NCBI GenBank assembly: GCA_046593925.1
Contig: JBKJQN010000079.1
Span: 59,668-123,667, forward strand
Direction: 5' to 3'
DNA length: 64,000 nt
DNA from: JAYVYM01 sp046593925
GTDB taxonomy: Bacteria; Actinomycetota; Actinomycetes; Mycobacteriales; SCTD01
Below are positions 8,426-15,937 of the stretch, piece after piece. Every line of letters starts with the position of its first letter. The first letter of the stretch is position 1. Position numbers and translations under genes: made by a program. The notes beneath the pieces were generated by a model. That model did no database searches. It worked only from the letters and a program-made list of their open reading frames with translations, and was not told the DNA's origin.

Positions 8426-8923
8426 TCAGCCGGCGTACGGCTCCACGGACAGGATCGTGACCTTCAGCGAGCGGGGGCCGAACACGACGGCGTCACCGGC
8501 CCGGTGGTCCAGCAGCGCCTGCCCGATCGGTGACTCGGGGGAGTAGACGTCGAGGTCGCCGATGCGGCCGCCCTCGTCGGAGGCGTTCTCGCGGTTGGCG
8601 AGAAGGAAGCGCTCGACATCGCCGCCGCCGTGGTCGACGCCCACGATGCAGCCCTCCTCGACGACGCTTCCGGAGGGTGTCGTACCGACCCGGACGTCGC
8701 GCAGCAGCTGGGTCAGCTGCCGGATCCGGGCCTCGAGCTTGCCCTGCTCCTCCTTGGCGGCGTGGTAGCCACCATTCTCCTTCAGGTCGCCCTCGTCGCG
8801 CGCCGCCTCGATCTTGGCCACGATGTCTGCCCGGGTCGCCCCCTTCATGGTCTCCAGAGAGGCTGCGAGCCGCTGGTGGGCCTCGCGCGTCAGCCAGGTG
8901 GTCTGCGCGCTGGTCTCCGGCAC
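8426..8923 (-). CDS. greA: Transcription elongation factor GreA
   Basis: 165-residue GreA. The N-terminal coiled coil carries the acidic tip (DEGDLKENGGYHAAKEEQ) that enters the RNA polymerase secondary channel to rescue backtracked complexes. The C-terminal FKBP-like half is also present (SPIGQALLDHRAGDAVVF). GTG at 8923 was chosen over an in-frame ATG 30 nt upstream because a good Shine-Dalgarno GAGGAG lies about 7 nt before it. The next gene upstream on this strand is the DUF4307 protein, the same order as Rv1081c-greA in M. tuberculosis. Confidence 0.95.
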   Translation of the reverse strand: MPETSAQTTWLTREAHQRLAASLETMKGATRADIVAKIEAARDEGDLKENGGYHAAKEEQGKLEARIRQLTQLLRDVRVGTTPSGSVVEEGCIVGVDHGGGDVERFLLANRENASDEGGRIGDLDVYSPESPIGQALLDHRAGDAVVFGPRSLKVTILSVEPYAG

Positions 8924-9001
8924 CGTGCTCTCCTCGCGTCGGCGGGGGGCCATCGCCCCGGCAGGTGATCGTACGGGCGGGTCCCCGAACCAGCAGGCAG
9001 C

Positions 9002-9400
9002 TCAGCCGGTGCGAGGGACAGCTGCCCGCTCCAGGGTGCAGGCCGTGATCTCACCGGAGACCGCGCGGGACCGCGTCGTCAGGTCGTACGTCACGACCTG
9101 GCTCCGGTCAGCCGACGGGCCGACGCGGACGAGCGCGTTGCCCACCTCGAGGCCGGTACGGTCGCGCGCCCGGACCGTGCACAGGGCCACGGCGGCCGCG
9201 TCCTTGTCGACCTCGAACTCGATCCGGACGAGCGCGTCGGACTGCACGGTGAACCCGCGAGGGCCGAAAGCCACCTCCTGCGCTCCGTATCCGCGGTAGA
9301 GCAGCACCGCGACGGCCAGTCCGATGAGCCCGCCGACGACGCCGAGGACGATCGGGGCGCGGCGCACGGGACTCCTTCGCGGCTGGCCGGTGTTGTGCAC
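9002..9400 (-). CDS. DUF4307 membrane-anchored protein
   Basis: 132-residue protein with one N-terminal transmembrane helix (about 16-38) and an extracytoplasmic beta-rich domain with two cysteines (ALCTVRA and ITACTLER) that could pair. It matches DUF4307, which in actinobacteria lies between greA and mca exactly as here. GTG at 9400 is the longest plausible start. A second GTG at 9367, with AAGGAG close upstream, would remove 11 residues before the helix and is a serious alternative. Divergent from mca. Function unknown. Confidence 0.75.
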   Translation of the reverse strand: MHNTGQPRRSPVRRAPIVLGVVGGLIGLAVAVLLYRGYGAQEVAFGPRGFTVQSDALVRIEFEVDKDAAAVALCTVRARDRTGLEVGNALVRVGPSADRSQVVTYDLTTRSRAVSGEITACTLERAAVPRTG

Positions 9401-9446
9401 CGTCGGGGACCCATCGTCTCCTGTTTCCGGCGAGGGGGCCTACCCG

Positions 9447-10328
9447 GTGGATGAGGACAGTCTGCGGCTGATGTGCGTGCACGCCCACCCCGACGACGAG
9501 TCGAGCAAGGGTGCGGCCAGCATGGCCCGCTACGCCACGGAGGGCGTGGACGTCCTGGTGGTCACGCTGACCGACGGCTCGCGCGGCTCGGTGCTCAACC
9601 CCGCGATGGACCGCCCCGAGATCGCCGCCGACATCACCGCGGTGCGGGCGGCCGAGATGGAGCGTGCCCGCGAGATCCTCGGTGTCCGACAGGTGTTCCT
9701 GGGCTTCATCGACTCCGGGCTGCCCGAGGGTGAGCCGCTACCGCCGCTGCCGGACGGTTGCTTCGCCCTCGGCGAGATCGAGGCCCAGACCCGCGAGCTG
9801 GTCGAGGTCGTACGCCGCGAGCGACCGCACGTGATGACCACGTACGACGAGAAGGGCGGCTACCCGCACCCGGACCACATCCGCTGCCACGAGATCTCGA
9901 TCGCGGCCTTCGAGGCGGCGGGTGACCCCGACCGCTTCCCCGACGCGGGCGAGCCGTGGCAGCCGCTGAAGCTGTACTACAACCACAGCTTCCACAAGGA
10001 GCGGCTGGTCGCCCTGCACGGCGTCATGCTCGAGCACGGCATCGAGTCGCCGTATGCCGAGTGGCTCGAGGCCTGGGTCGACAAACCGGAGGATGCCGGC
10101 CGCGTCACGACGTCGGTGCCGTGCGGCGAGTTCTTCGTCGTACGCGACCGGGCGCTGATCGCGCACGCCACCCAGGTCGACCCGACCGGGCGGTGGTTCG
10201 CCTGCCCTCTGGAGCTGCAGCAGGCGGCGTGGCCGACCGAGGACTTCCAGCTCGCCCGGTCGCTGGTCGACACCGCGCTTCCCGAGGACGACCTGTTCGC
10301 CGGCGTACGTGAGAGCGTGGGTGCATGA
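9447..10328 (+). CDS. mca: Mycothiol S-conjugate amidase
   Basis: Zinc amidase of the LmbE/PIG-L fold, 293 residues. It cuts mycothiol conjugates of toxins and drugs to a mercapturic acid, which is exported, and GlcN-inositol. The zinc ligands are in HAHPDDE at 12-18 and in GYPHPDHIRCH in the middle. YYNHSFHKER and PYAEWLEAW are typical of Mca rather than MshB. GTG at 9447 was chosen because homology starts immediately and a GGCGAGGGGG stretch lies before it. The 3' end overlaps the next gene (ATGA). Its presence shows that the organism uses mycothiol. Confidence 0.93.
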   Translation: MDEDSLRLMCVHAHPDDESSKGAASMARYATEGVDVLVVTLTDGSRGSVLNPAMDRPEIAADITAVRAAEMERAREILGVRQVFLGFIDSGLPEGEPLPPLPDGCFALGEIEAQTRELVEVVRRERPHVMTTYDEKGGYPHPDHIRCHEISIAAFEAAGDPDRFPDAGEPWQPLKLYYNHSFHKERLVALHGVMLEHGIESPYAEWLEAWVDKPEDAGRVTTSVPCGEFFVVRDRALIAHATQVDPTGRWFACPLELQQAAWPTEDFQLARSLVDTALPEDDLFAGVRESVGA

Positions 10329-10507
10329 CTACCGTCCTGGCCGCCGCGGATGTGGGCAAAGCCGCCGGGCCGATCGGCCTGCTGGTCATCATCCTGCTCG
10401 GGATCGTGACTGTGCTGCTGATCCGCAACATGGACAAGCGCGTGAAGCGGCTGCCCGCGGAGTTCCCACCGCCGACCGACCGACCGGGCAAGCACCCCGC
10501 TCCGTAG
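10325..10507 (+). CDS. Small single-helix membrane protein downstream of mca
   Basis: Sixty-residue protein with one transmembrane helix (about 17-34) and a short basic, proline-rich cytoplasmic tail. Its ATG overlaps the mca stop by 4 nt, so it is co-translated with mca. A similar small gene (Rv1083) follows mca in mycobacteria, which supports it as a conserved partner. Function unknown. Confidence 0.75.
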   Translation: MTTVLAAADVGKAAGPIGLLVIILLGIVTVLLIRNMDKRVKRLPAEFPPPTDRPGKHPAP

Positions 10508-10539
10508 CATGGTCACGGCGGCCGCTCGCCGGTGCTCCG

Positions 10540-10583
10540 CCGACATCGTGTGCTCGTTCGGGTGACCGAGCACACAATGTCGG
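10540..10583. terminator. Long inverted repeat between convergent genes (likely terminator)
   Basis: Arms 10540-10556 and 10567-10583 pair over 17 bp with a single mismatch (a G:U pair in RNA), loop of 10 nt. The arm reads CCGACATCGTGTGCTCG. No T-run follows. It sits 33 nt after the mca operon stop and before the convergent arfB end, so a bidirectional terminator is the simplest reading. A second, weaker inverted repeat (TGGTGTGT/ACACACCA) lies at 10631-10662. Confidence 0.55.
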
Positions 10584-10736
10584 TCGGCACGAGCCTGGCT
10601 GAGCGTGCGGACTTCTAGCCGCGACCGGATTGGTGTGTCTCGCCCGCGTCGCCAACACACCATCGCCCCCACAGCGTGTCCAGGGAGAGCCGGGACCGCC
10701 CAGCCCCGGACCGCCGAGGCTGCCGTGGCGGGAGGT

Positions 10737-11165
10737 TCAGTCGTCCCGGACGTCGCCTCGGCCGCGCTTGACGTCCGAGCGGCGTTTCTTGCCGGCGAGC
10801 CGGCGCTCCTGCGAACCGCGGGTCGGCCTGGTCGGCCGGCGCGCCTTGGGCGGCGGCGCCACGGCCTCGCGGAGCAGCTGCGCGAGCCGTCGTTCGGCGG
10901 CGTCGCGGTTCTGCAGCTGGCTGCGCTGCTCGCTCGCCGCGACGGTCACCACGCCGTCGACCAGCCGCGAGTCGAGCCGGCCGATCGCCCGGTCGCGAAG
11001 GTGCTCGGGCAGTGACGGCGACCGCTGCACGTCGTACGACAGCTCGGCCCGGCTGTCGGTGGTGTTGACGCTCTGGCCGCCGGGCCCGCTCGAGCGGGAG
11101 AACCGCCACGACAGCTCGGCCTCGGGCACGCTCCAGGCGGCGTTGACGCGCAGCGACCCGGGCAC
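10737..11165 (-). CDS. arfB: Peptidyl-tRNA hydrolase ArfB (stalled-ribosome rescue)
   Basis: 142-residue class I release-factor-like protein. The catalytic GGQ loop is in SSGPGGQSVN at about 29-31. The C-terminal tail is rich in Arg and Lys (GKKRRSDVKRGRG), which in ArfB enters the empty mRNA channel of a stalled ribosome. No codon-recognition domain is present, consistent with ArfB rather than RF1/RF2. GTG at 11165 gives the standard N-terminus; the frame upstream runs into the fasR promoter and gene. Divergent from fasR. Confidence 0.88.
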   Translation of the reverse strand: MPGSLRVNAAWSVPEAELSWRFSRSSGPGGQSVNTTDSRAELSYDVQRSPSLPEHLRDRAIGRLDSRLVDGVVTVAASEQRSQLQNRDAAERRLAQLLREAVAPPPKARRPTRPTRGSQERRLAGKKRRSDVKRGRGDVRDD

Positions 11166-11190
11166 CCGCCCAGTGTCCCCGCTGTCAGAC

Positions 11191-11218
11191 TCCGGGTGCG
11201 CCCGGACACCGCTAGCGT
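11191..11218. promoter_or_regulatory. fasR/arfB divergent promoter region with inverted repeat and TAGCGT box
   Basis: The 61-bp gap holds a perfect inverted repeat, TCCGGG-TGCG-CCCGGA (11191-11206), followed by TAGCGT (11213-11218) 8 nt before the fasR GTG. The repeat would sit over the -35/-10 area of fasR, a natural place for autoregulation. Inferred only. Confidence 0.35.
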
Positions 11219-11226
11219 CAGGGGCC

Positions 11227-12399
11227 GTGACCGCCCCGCGCAAAGCTGCCGTCGGCGGGCGGCCCGTCCCGACCTGGAAGCGGGTCGACCGGGCGACGGC
11301 GCGGCTCAGCACGCTGGCCGTCGGGCAGATGGCCGATCTGCGGTGGTTCGACGCCCTGCCGCCGCAGCAGCGCGCCGACGTGGGGCTGGTCGTCGAAGCC
11401 GGGCTGCGGGCCTTCACCGCGTGGCTCCGCGACCCGCGGGGCACGCCCCTACCGGCCCCCGAGGTCTTCGCTGTTGCGCCCAAGGAGCTCGCCCGCTCGG
11501 TGTCCCTCAAGCAGACCGTCCAGCTGATCCGGGTCGTCGTCGGGGTCATCGAGGAGCAGGTGCCGGCGCTGGCGTCCGAGGGCGAGCGGCCGGCCCTGGC
11601 CGAGCAGGTGCTGCGCTACTCCCGCGAGATCGCGTTCGCCGCCGCCGAGGTCTACGCCGCTGCGGCCGAGGCTCGCGGCGCCTGGGACGCGCGCGTCGAG
11701 GCCGGCGTCGTCGAGGCGCTCGTCCGCGGCCAGGTCACTGAGCTGACGGTGTCGCGGGCGACCTCGCTCGGCTGGGTGCACGGCACCTGGTGCACGGCGC
11801 TCGCCGCGTCCGCTCCCACCCGGGTCAGCGAGACCGGTCTGGACGCGCTGCGGTCAGGTGCCCGCCACCGCGGCTGGTCGGTGCTGACCGGCGAGGCCGG
11901 CGGTGGGCTGTTGGTACTGGTCGGCGGCCACGGCACGCCCGACGACGCGCTGCGCGAGGTCGCCGGGATGCTGCCCCTCGGGCCGGTCGTGATCGGCCCG
12001 ACGGCGCCGGACCTCGCGAGTGCTGCCACGTCTGTCGCGGAGGCCCTCGCCGGGCTGGGGGCGGCGGCCGCCTGGCCCGAGAGGCCGCGCCCGGTCGCCG
12101 CGGGCGCCCTGCTCGCCGAGCGGGCCGTCCTCGGCGACGCGACGGCCCGCAGCCGGCTGCTGTCGGAGGTGTACGCACCGCTGGCGTCGGCCGGCGGGGA
12201 CCTGCTGCGCACCGTCGCGGCTTTCCTGGACGGTGGCGGCTCGGTCGAGGGGTCGGGGCGGGCCCTGTTCCTGCACCCCAACACGGTGCGCTACCGGCTG
12301 CGCAAGGTCGTCGACGTGATCGGCTACGACGTCACCGAGCCGCGCGACGCGCAGGTCGTCCGGATCGCGCTCGTGATCGGCCGGGCCACCGATCTGTAG
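11227..12399 (+). CDS. fasR: PucR-type regulator of the fatty acid synthase operon
   Basis: 390-residue transcription factor. The C-terminal helix-turn-helix (LFLHPNTVRYRLRKV, near 347-361) is of the PucR/CdaR class. The N-terminal 150 residues are helical, and the middle part resembles the degenerate GGDEF-like region of this class. In Streptomyces coelicolor the equivalent gene SCO2386 precedes fabD-fabH-acpP-fabF (SCO2387-2390) and activates it; the same order here supports the name. GTG start, no Shine-Dalgarno, TAGCGT 8 nt upstream. 144 bp separate it from fabD and contain a perfect palindrome that may be its operator. Confidence 0.85.
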   Translation: MTAPRKAAVGGRPVPTWKRVDRATARLSTLAVGQMADLRWFDALPPQQRADVGLVVEAGLRAFTAWLRDPRGTPLPAPEVFAVAPKELARSVSLKQTVQLIRVVVGVIEEQVPALASEGERPALAEQVLRYSREIAFAAAEVYAAAAEARGAWDARVEAGVVEALVRGQVTELTVSRATSLGWVHGTWCTALAASAPTRVSETGLDALRSGARHRGWSVLTGEAGGGLLVLVGGHGTPDDALREVAGMLPLGPVVIGPTAPDLASAATSVAEALAGLGAAAAWPERPRPVAAGALLAERAVLGDATARSRLLSEVYAPLASAGGDLLRTVAAFLDGGGSVEGSGRALFLHPNTVRYRLRKVVDVIGYDVTEPRDAQVVRIALVIGRATDL

Positions 12400-12458
12400 G
12401 AACGACGAATGTCAGGCACGTCTCGTCCGGATGCCCTCCAGCGTGACCGGACCGCGGA

Positions 12459-12477
12459 GTTGTGGGAAGCCCACAAC
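12459..12477. promoter_or_regulatory. Perfect palindrome in the fabD promoter (candidate FasR operator)
   Basis: GTTGTGGG-AAG-CCCACAAC, 8-bp arms with a 3-nt centre, 67 nt before the fabD start in the only sizeable gap of the FAS locus. Position and symmetry fit an operator. The alternative, a weak terminator hairpin after fasR, cannot be excluded. Confidence 0.5.
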
Positions 12478-12543
12478 GTACTGACGGTTACTCGGTCCGC
12501 GTCGCACCGCGTCGAAAGGGGTATCCACGGTCACCCTTGAGCT

Positions 12544-13458
12544 GTGCTCGTTCTCCTCTCGCCCGGCCAGGGCTCCCAGTCGCCCGGCATGCTGCTGCCC
12601 TGGCTGGACCTCCCGGACGCCCGGCAGCGGCTCGCGACGTGGTCGGACCACGCCGGACTGGACCTGCTGCGCCTGGGCAGCGCCGGTACGGCCGACGACA
12701 TCCGCGACACCGCTGTCGCGCAGCCGCTGCTCACCGCGGTCGCCCTGCTGACCGCCGACGCCGTGACGGGCGGGGAGCTGCCGGACGCGGTCTGTGGACA
12801 CAGCGTCGGCGAGCTGTCGGCGCTCGCGCTCGCCGGCGTCCTCACACCGGACGAGGCCGTCAGCCTCGCGGCGACTCGCGGCGCCGCGATGGCCGCCGCC
12901 GCACGGCTGCGTCCGACGGGCATGTCGGCGGTGCTCGGCGGCGACCCTGAGCAGGTCCGCGAAGCGGTCGAGAACGCCGGCCTACGGGTGGCGACGGTCA
13001 ACGTCGAGGGTCAGGTCGTCGTCGGCGGAGACCGCGACGCGCTCGCCGCCTTCGCCGCGAGCCCGCCGCCCCGGGCCCGGGTTCGCGCACTCGACGTTGC
13101 CGGCGCCTTCCACACTCCCGCCATGGCTGCGGCGGGAGCCGCCCTCGAGCAGGCGGTCGGCCGCCTCAAGCCCCGCGCCCCCCGGTGCACGGTCGTCGCG
13201 AACGCGGACGGCGCGGTCGTCGGGGACGGTGCCGAGCTGCTGGCCCGGCTGGTCGGCCAGCTGACCGGCCCGGTCCGCTTCGACCTGTGCCTGACCGCGC
13301 TCGCCGACCTCGGCGCGACCGCCGCCGTGGAGCTGGCCCCCGGCGGCACGCTCGCCGGCCTGGCGAAGCGGTCGTTGCCTGGAGCGACGGTGGTCGCCCT
13401 GAAGACACCCGAGGACCTCGACACCGCCCGTGCACTGCGTACCGCGGTGCCGGCATGA
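12544..13458 (+). CDS. fabD: Malonyl-CoA:ACP transacylase
   Basis: Loads malonate onto acyl carrier protein for fatty acid elongation. 304 residues, with the oxyanion loop SPGQGSQ at the start, the nucleophile in GHSVGE (S87), a conserved Arg in AATRGAAM, and the catalytic His in GAFHTPAM. Slightly short compared with E. coli FabD (309) but complete. GTG at 12544 starts directly at the conserved strand. First gene of a run of seven genes in which most neighbours overlap by 4 nt; its TGA overlaps the fabH ATG. Confidence 0.93.
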   Translation: MLVLLSPGQGSQSPGMLLPWLDLPDARQRLATWSDHAGLDLLRLGSAGTADDIRDTAVAQPLLTAVALLTADAVTGGELPDAVCGHSVGELSALALAGVLTPDEAVSLAATRGAAMAAAARLRPTGMSAVLGGDPEQVREAVENAGLRVATVNVEGQVVVGGDRDALAAFAASPPPRARVRALDVAGAFHTPAMAAAGAALEQAVGRLKPRAPRCTVVANADGAVVGDGAELLARLVGQLTGPVRFDLCLTALADLGATAAVELAPGGTLAGLAKRSLPGATVVALKTPEDLDTARALRTAVPA

Positions 13459-14405
13459 CCGCGCTGCGGGCCGCGGCCCTCACCGGTCTGGGCGCCCACC
13501 GGCCGGCGCGGCGCGACGGCAACCACGACATCGCCGAGCGGATCGGCTCCTCCGACACCTGGATCCGCGAGCGCAGCGGCATCGTCACCCGGGGAGTGGC
13601 CGGCGTCGACGAGTCGGTCGTCGACATGGCCACCAGCGCCGGCGGCAAGGCGCTCGCCGCGGCGGGCATCGACCCGGTCGACGTCGACCTGGTCCTGCTG
13701 GCTACCTGCTCGATGCCCGGCCCACTGCCCGGCGGCTCACCCGAGGTGGCCCACCGCCTCGGGGCGCGCCGCGCCGGAGCCTCCGACGTGGGGGCGGGCT
13801 GCGCCGGCTTCACGTACGCCCTTGCGCTGGCGGCCGACAGCGTCCGGGCCGGCAGCGCCGACACCGTCCTGGTCATCGGGTCGGAGAAGCTGCTGCCGAT
13901 GGTCGACCCCGACGACAGGGGTACCGCGTTCCTGTTCGGTGACGGCGCCGGTGCGGCTGTCGTGTCGGTGGCCGGGCGCGACGGTATCGGGCCGGTCGTG
14001 TGGGCCCACGACGGCGAGCAGCACGAGCGGCTCGTCATCGACGGCGCACCGCTGACGCTGAAGATGGAGGGCCGCGCCATCTACCGCTGGGCCACGACCG
14101 CGCTCCCCGACCTGGCCCGCCGGGCCTGCGCCCGGGCCGGCATCGAGCCCGCCGAGCTGGCTGCCTTCGTACCGCACCAGGCGAACCTGCGGATCACCGA
14201 GTCCGTCGTGAAGAGCCTCGAGCTGCCCGACTCCGTCGTCGTCGCCCGCGACGTCGTCGACAGCGGTAACACCAGTGCGGCGTCTGTCCCTCTCGCGCTG
14301 GCCCGGCTCGCCGAGCAGGGCGAGATCCGCACCGGCGACGCCGTCCTGCTGTTCGGCTTCGGCGCCGGCCTGACCGCCGCCGGCCAGGTCGTGCTGTGTC
14401 CCTGA
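13455..14405 (+). CDS. fabH: 3-oxoacyl-ACP synthase III
   Basis: Starts fatty acid chains by joining an acyl-CoA primer to malonyl-ACP. 316 residues. The triad is visible: Cys at 116 in DVGAGCAGF, His in FVPHQANLRI (near 241) and Asn in DSGNTSAASVP (near 271). The nucleophile motif has Gly and Ala where ACSGF is usual (GCAGF), a conservative but less common version. The ATG overlaps the fabD stop. In actinobacteria this enzyme commonly takes branched-chain CoA primers; primer choice is not readable here. Confidence 0.92.
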   Translation: MTALRAAALTGLGAHRPARRDGNHDIAERIGSSDTWIRERSGIVTRGVAGVDESVVDMATSAGGKALAAAGIDPVDVDLVLLATCSMPGPLPGGSPEVAHRLGARRAGASDVGAGCAGFTYALALAADSVRAGSADTVLVIGSEKLLPMVDPDDRGTAFLFGDGAGAAVVSVAGRDGIGPVVWAHDGEQHERLVIDGAPLTLKMEGRAIYRWATTALPDLARRACARAGIEPAELAAFVPHQANLRITESVVKSLELPDSVVVARDVVDSGNTSAASVPLALARLAEQGEIRTGDAVLLFGFGAGLTAAGQVVLCP

Positions 14406-14446
14406 ACGCCCTGAATCCCTGACGTCCGCTACCACGAGGAGCCCAC

Positions 14447-14704
14447 ATGACCACCGCCACCGCCACCCCCGCCGAGCTGCTCGCCGGCCTCGCCGAGGTT
14501 CTCGACGAGGTCGCCGGCACGCCCGCCGACCAGGTCGTCCCCGAGGCCAGCTTCGACAAGGACCTCGACATCGACTCCCTCACCATGGTCGAGGTCGTCG
14601 TGGCCTGCGAGGAGCGCTTCGGGGTACGCATCCCCGACGAGGCGCTCGAGCAGCTGACCACCGTCGGCGACGCCATCACCTACATCCGCGGCGCCGCTGC
14701 GTGA
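14447..14704 (+). CDS. acpP: Acyl carrier protein
   Basis: 85-residue acidic carrier that holds growing acyl chains on a phosphopantetheine arm attached to Ser44 in the motif DIDSLT. ATG at 14447 follows GAGGAG about 7 nt upstream, one of the clear Shine-Dalgarno sequences in this operon. That fits the need for more ACP than enzyme. Its TGA overlaps the GTG of fabF. Confidence 0.95.
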   Translation: MTTATATPAELLAGLAEVLDEVAGTPADQVVPEASFDKDLDIDSLTMVEVVVACEERFGVRIPDEALEQLTTVGDAITYIRGAAA

Positions 14705-15924
14705 CAGCCACCGTCGCCGCCCCCGTCGCGGTCACAGGATTGGGCGCGATCACCCCGCTCGGACCGGACGTCGCCGCGCTGATCGAGGGCCTGCTCGCGA
14801 GCCGCTCCGGCGTCCGACTGCTGGACGAGCCGGAGTTCGCCGAGCTGCCCGCCCGGCTGGCGGCGACGGTGGATGCGACCGGCCGGCTCGAACGGATCGA
14901 GGCGCGCACCCTGGACCGGGTGCAGCAGCTCGCGCTGATCGCCGCCCGCGAGGCGTGGGCCGACGCCGGCGGGCCGGAGGTCGAGCCCGAGCGGCTCGCC
15001 GTCGTGATCGGCTCCGGCATCGGCGGCGCTCTGACGATCCTGGGCCAGTACGACGTACTGCGCGTCAAGGGCCCGCGCGCGGTGTCGCCGCACCTGGTGC
15101 CGATGCTGATGCCGAACGGCCCGGCCGCCGCCGTCGGCCTGGATCTGGGCGCCCGCGCCGGCGTGCACACCCCGGTCAGCGCCTGCGCCTCAGGGGCGGA
15201 GGCGATCGCGTACGCACTGGACCTGCTGCGCAGCGGCCGCGCGGACGTTGTCGTCGCCGGCGGCGCCGAGGCGTGCGTACACCCGCTGCCGATGGCCGGC
15301 TTCGCCCAGATGCGCGCGCTGTCGACCCGGCACGACGCGCCGGCTGCGGCCAGTCGCCCGTACGACAAGGGCCGTGACGGCTTCGTGCTCGGCGAGGGCG
15401 CCGGCATCCTGGTGCTGGAGACCGAGGAGCACGCCAGGGCCCGTTCTGCCCGCGTACACGCCCGGCTGGCCGGTGCTGGCCTGGCGTCCGACGCCCACCA
15501 CGTCACCGCGCCCGACCCGGCCGGTACCGGCGCCGCGCGCAGCATCGTGCTGGCGATGCGTGACGCCGGTGTCTCACCGGCCGAGCTCGGGCACATCAAC
15601 GCCCACGCGACGTCGACGCCGCTCGGCGACGTGGCGGAGGCCCGTGCGTTCGCCCTGGCCCTCGGCAGCGCCCGGCCGCCCGTGACCGCCACGAAGTCCT
15701 GCACCGGCCACCTGCTCGGTGCTGCCGGCGCCGTCGAGGCGGTCGCGACCGTCGTGGCCCTGCGCGACGGGGTGATCCCGCCGGTGCTCAACCTCGACGA
15801 CATGGACGATGAGGCCGACATCGACGCCGTCCGCGTCGTCCCGCGCGTCCACGACCACACCTCGGCACTGTCCACGTCATTCGGCTTCGGTGGCCATGAC
15901 GTATCTCTGGTGCTGACGCGATGA
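14701..15924 (+). CDS. fabF: 3-oxoacyl-ACP synthase II
   Basis: Elongating condensing enzyme, 407 residues. The Cys-His-His active site is complete: C162 in PVSACASGAEA, the first His in NAHATSTPLGD (near 301), the second in KSCTGHLLGAAGA (near 338). It closes the fabD-fabH-acpP-fabF set. GTG start overlaps the acpP stop (GTGA). In mycobacteria the equivalent position is taken by kasA/kasB for mycolate precursors; only one copy is present here, so ordinary FAS II elongation is more likely. Confidence 0.93.
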   Translation: MTATVAAPVAVTGLGAITPLGPDVAALIEGLLASRSGVRLLDEPEFAELPARLAATVDATGRLERIEARTLDRVQQLALIAAREAWADAGGPEVEPERLAVVIGSGIGGALTILGQYDVLRVKGPRAVSPHLVPMLMPNGPAAAVGLDLGARAGVHTPVSACASGAEAIAYALDLLRSGRADVVVAGGAEACVHPLPMAGFAQMRALSTRHDAPAAASRPYDKGRDGFVLGEGAGILVLETEEHARARSARVHARLAGAGLASDAHHVTAPDPAGTGAARSIVLAMRDAGVSPAELGHINAHATSTPLGDVAEARAFALALGSARPPVTATKSCTGHLLGAAGAVEAVATVVALRDGVIPPVLNLDDMDDEADIDAVRVVPRVHDHTSALSTSFGFGGHDVSLVLTR

Positions 15925-15937
15925 CGATGCGCACGCG

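Noticed and set aside
10631..10662. TGGTGTGT/ACACACCA stem-loop as a tRNA or small RNA
   Set aside because: Stem of 8 bp with a 16-nt loop and no cloverleaf; no tRNA-like features.
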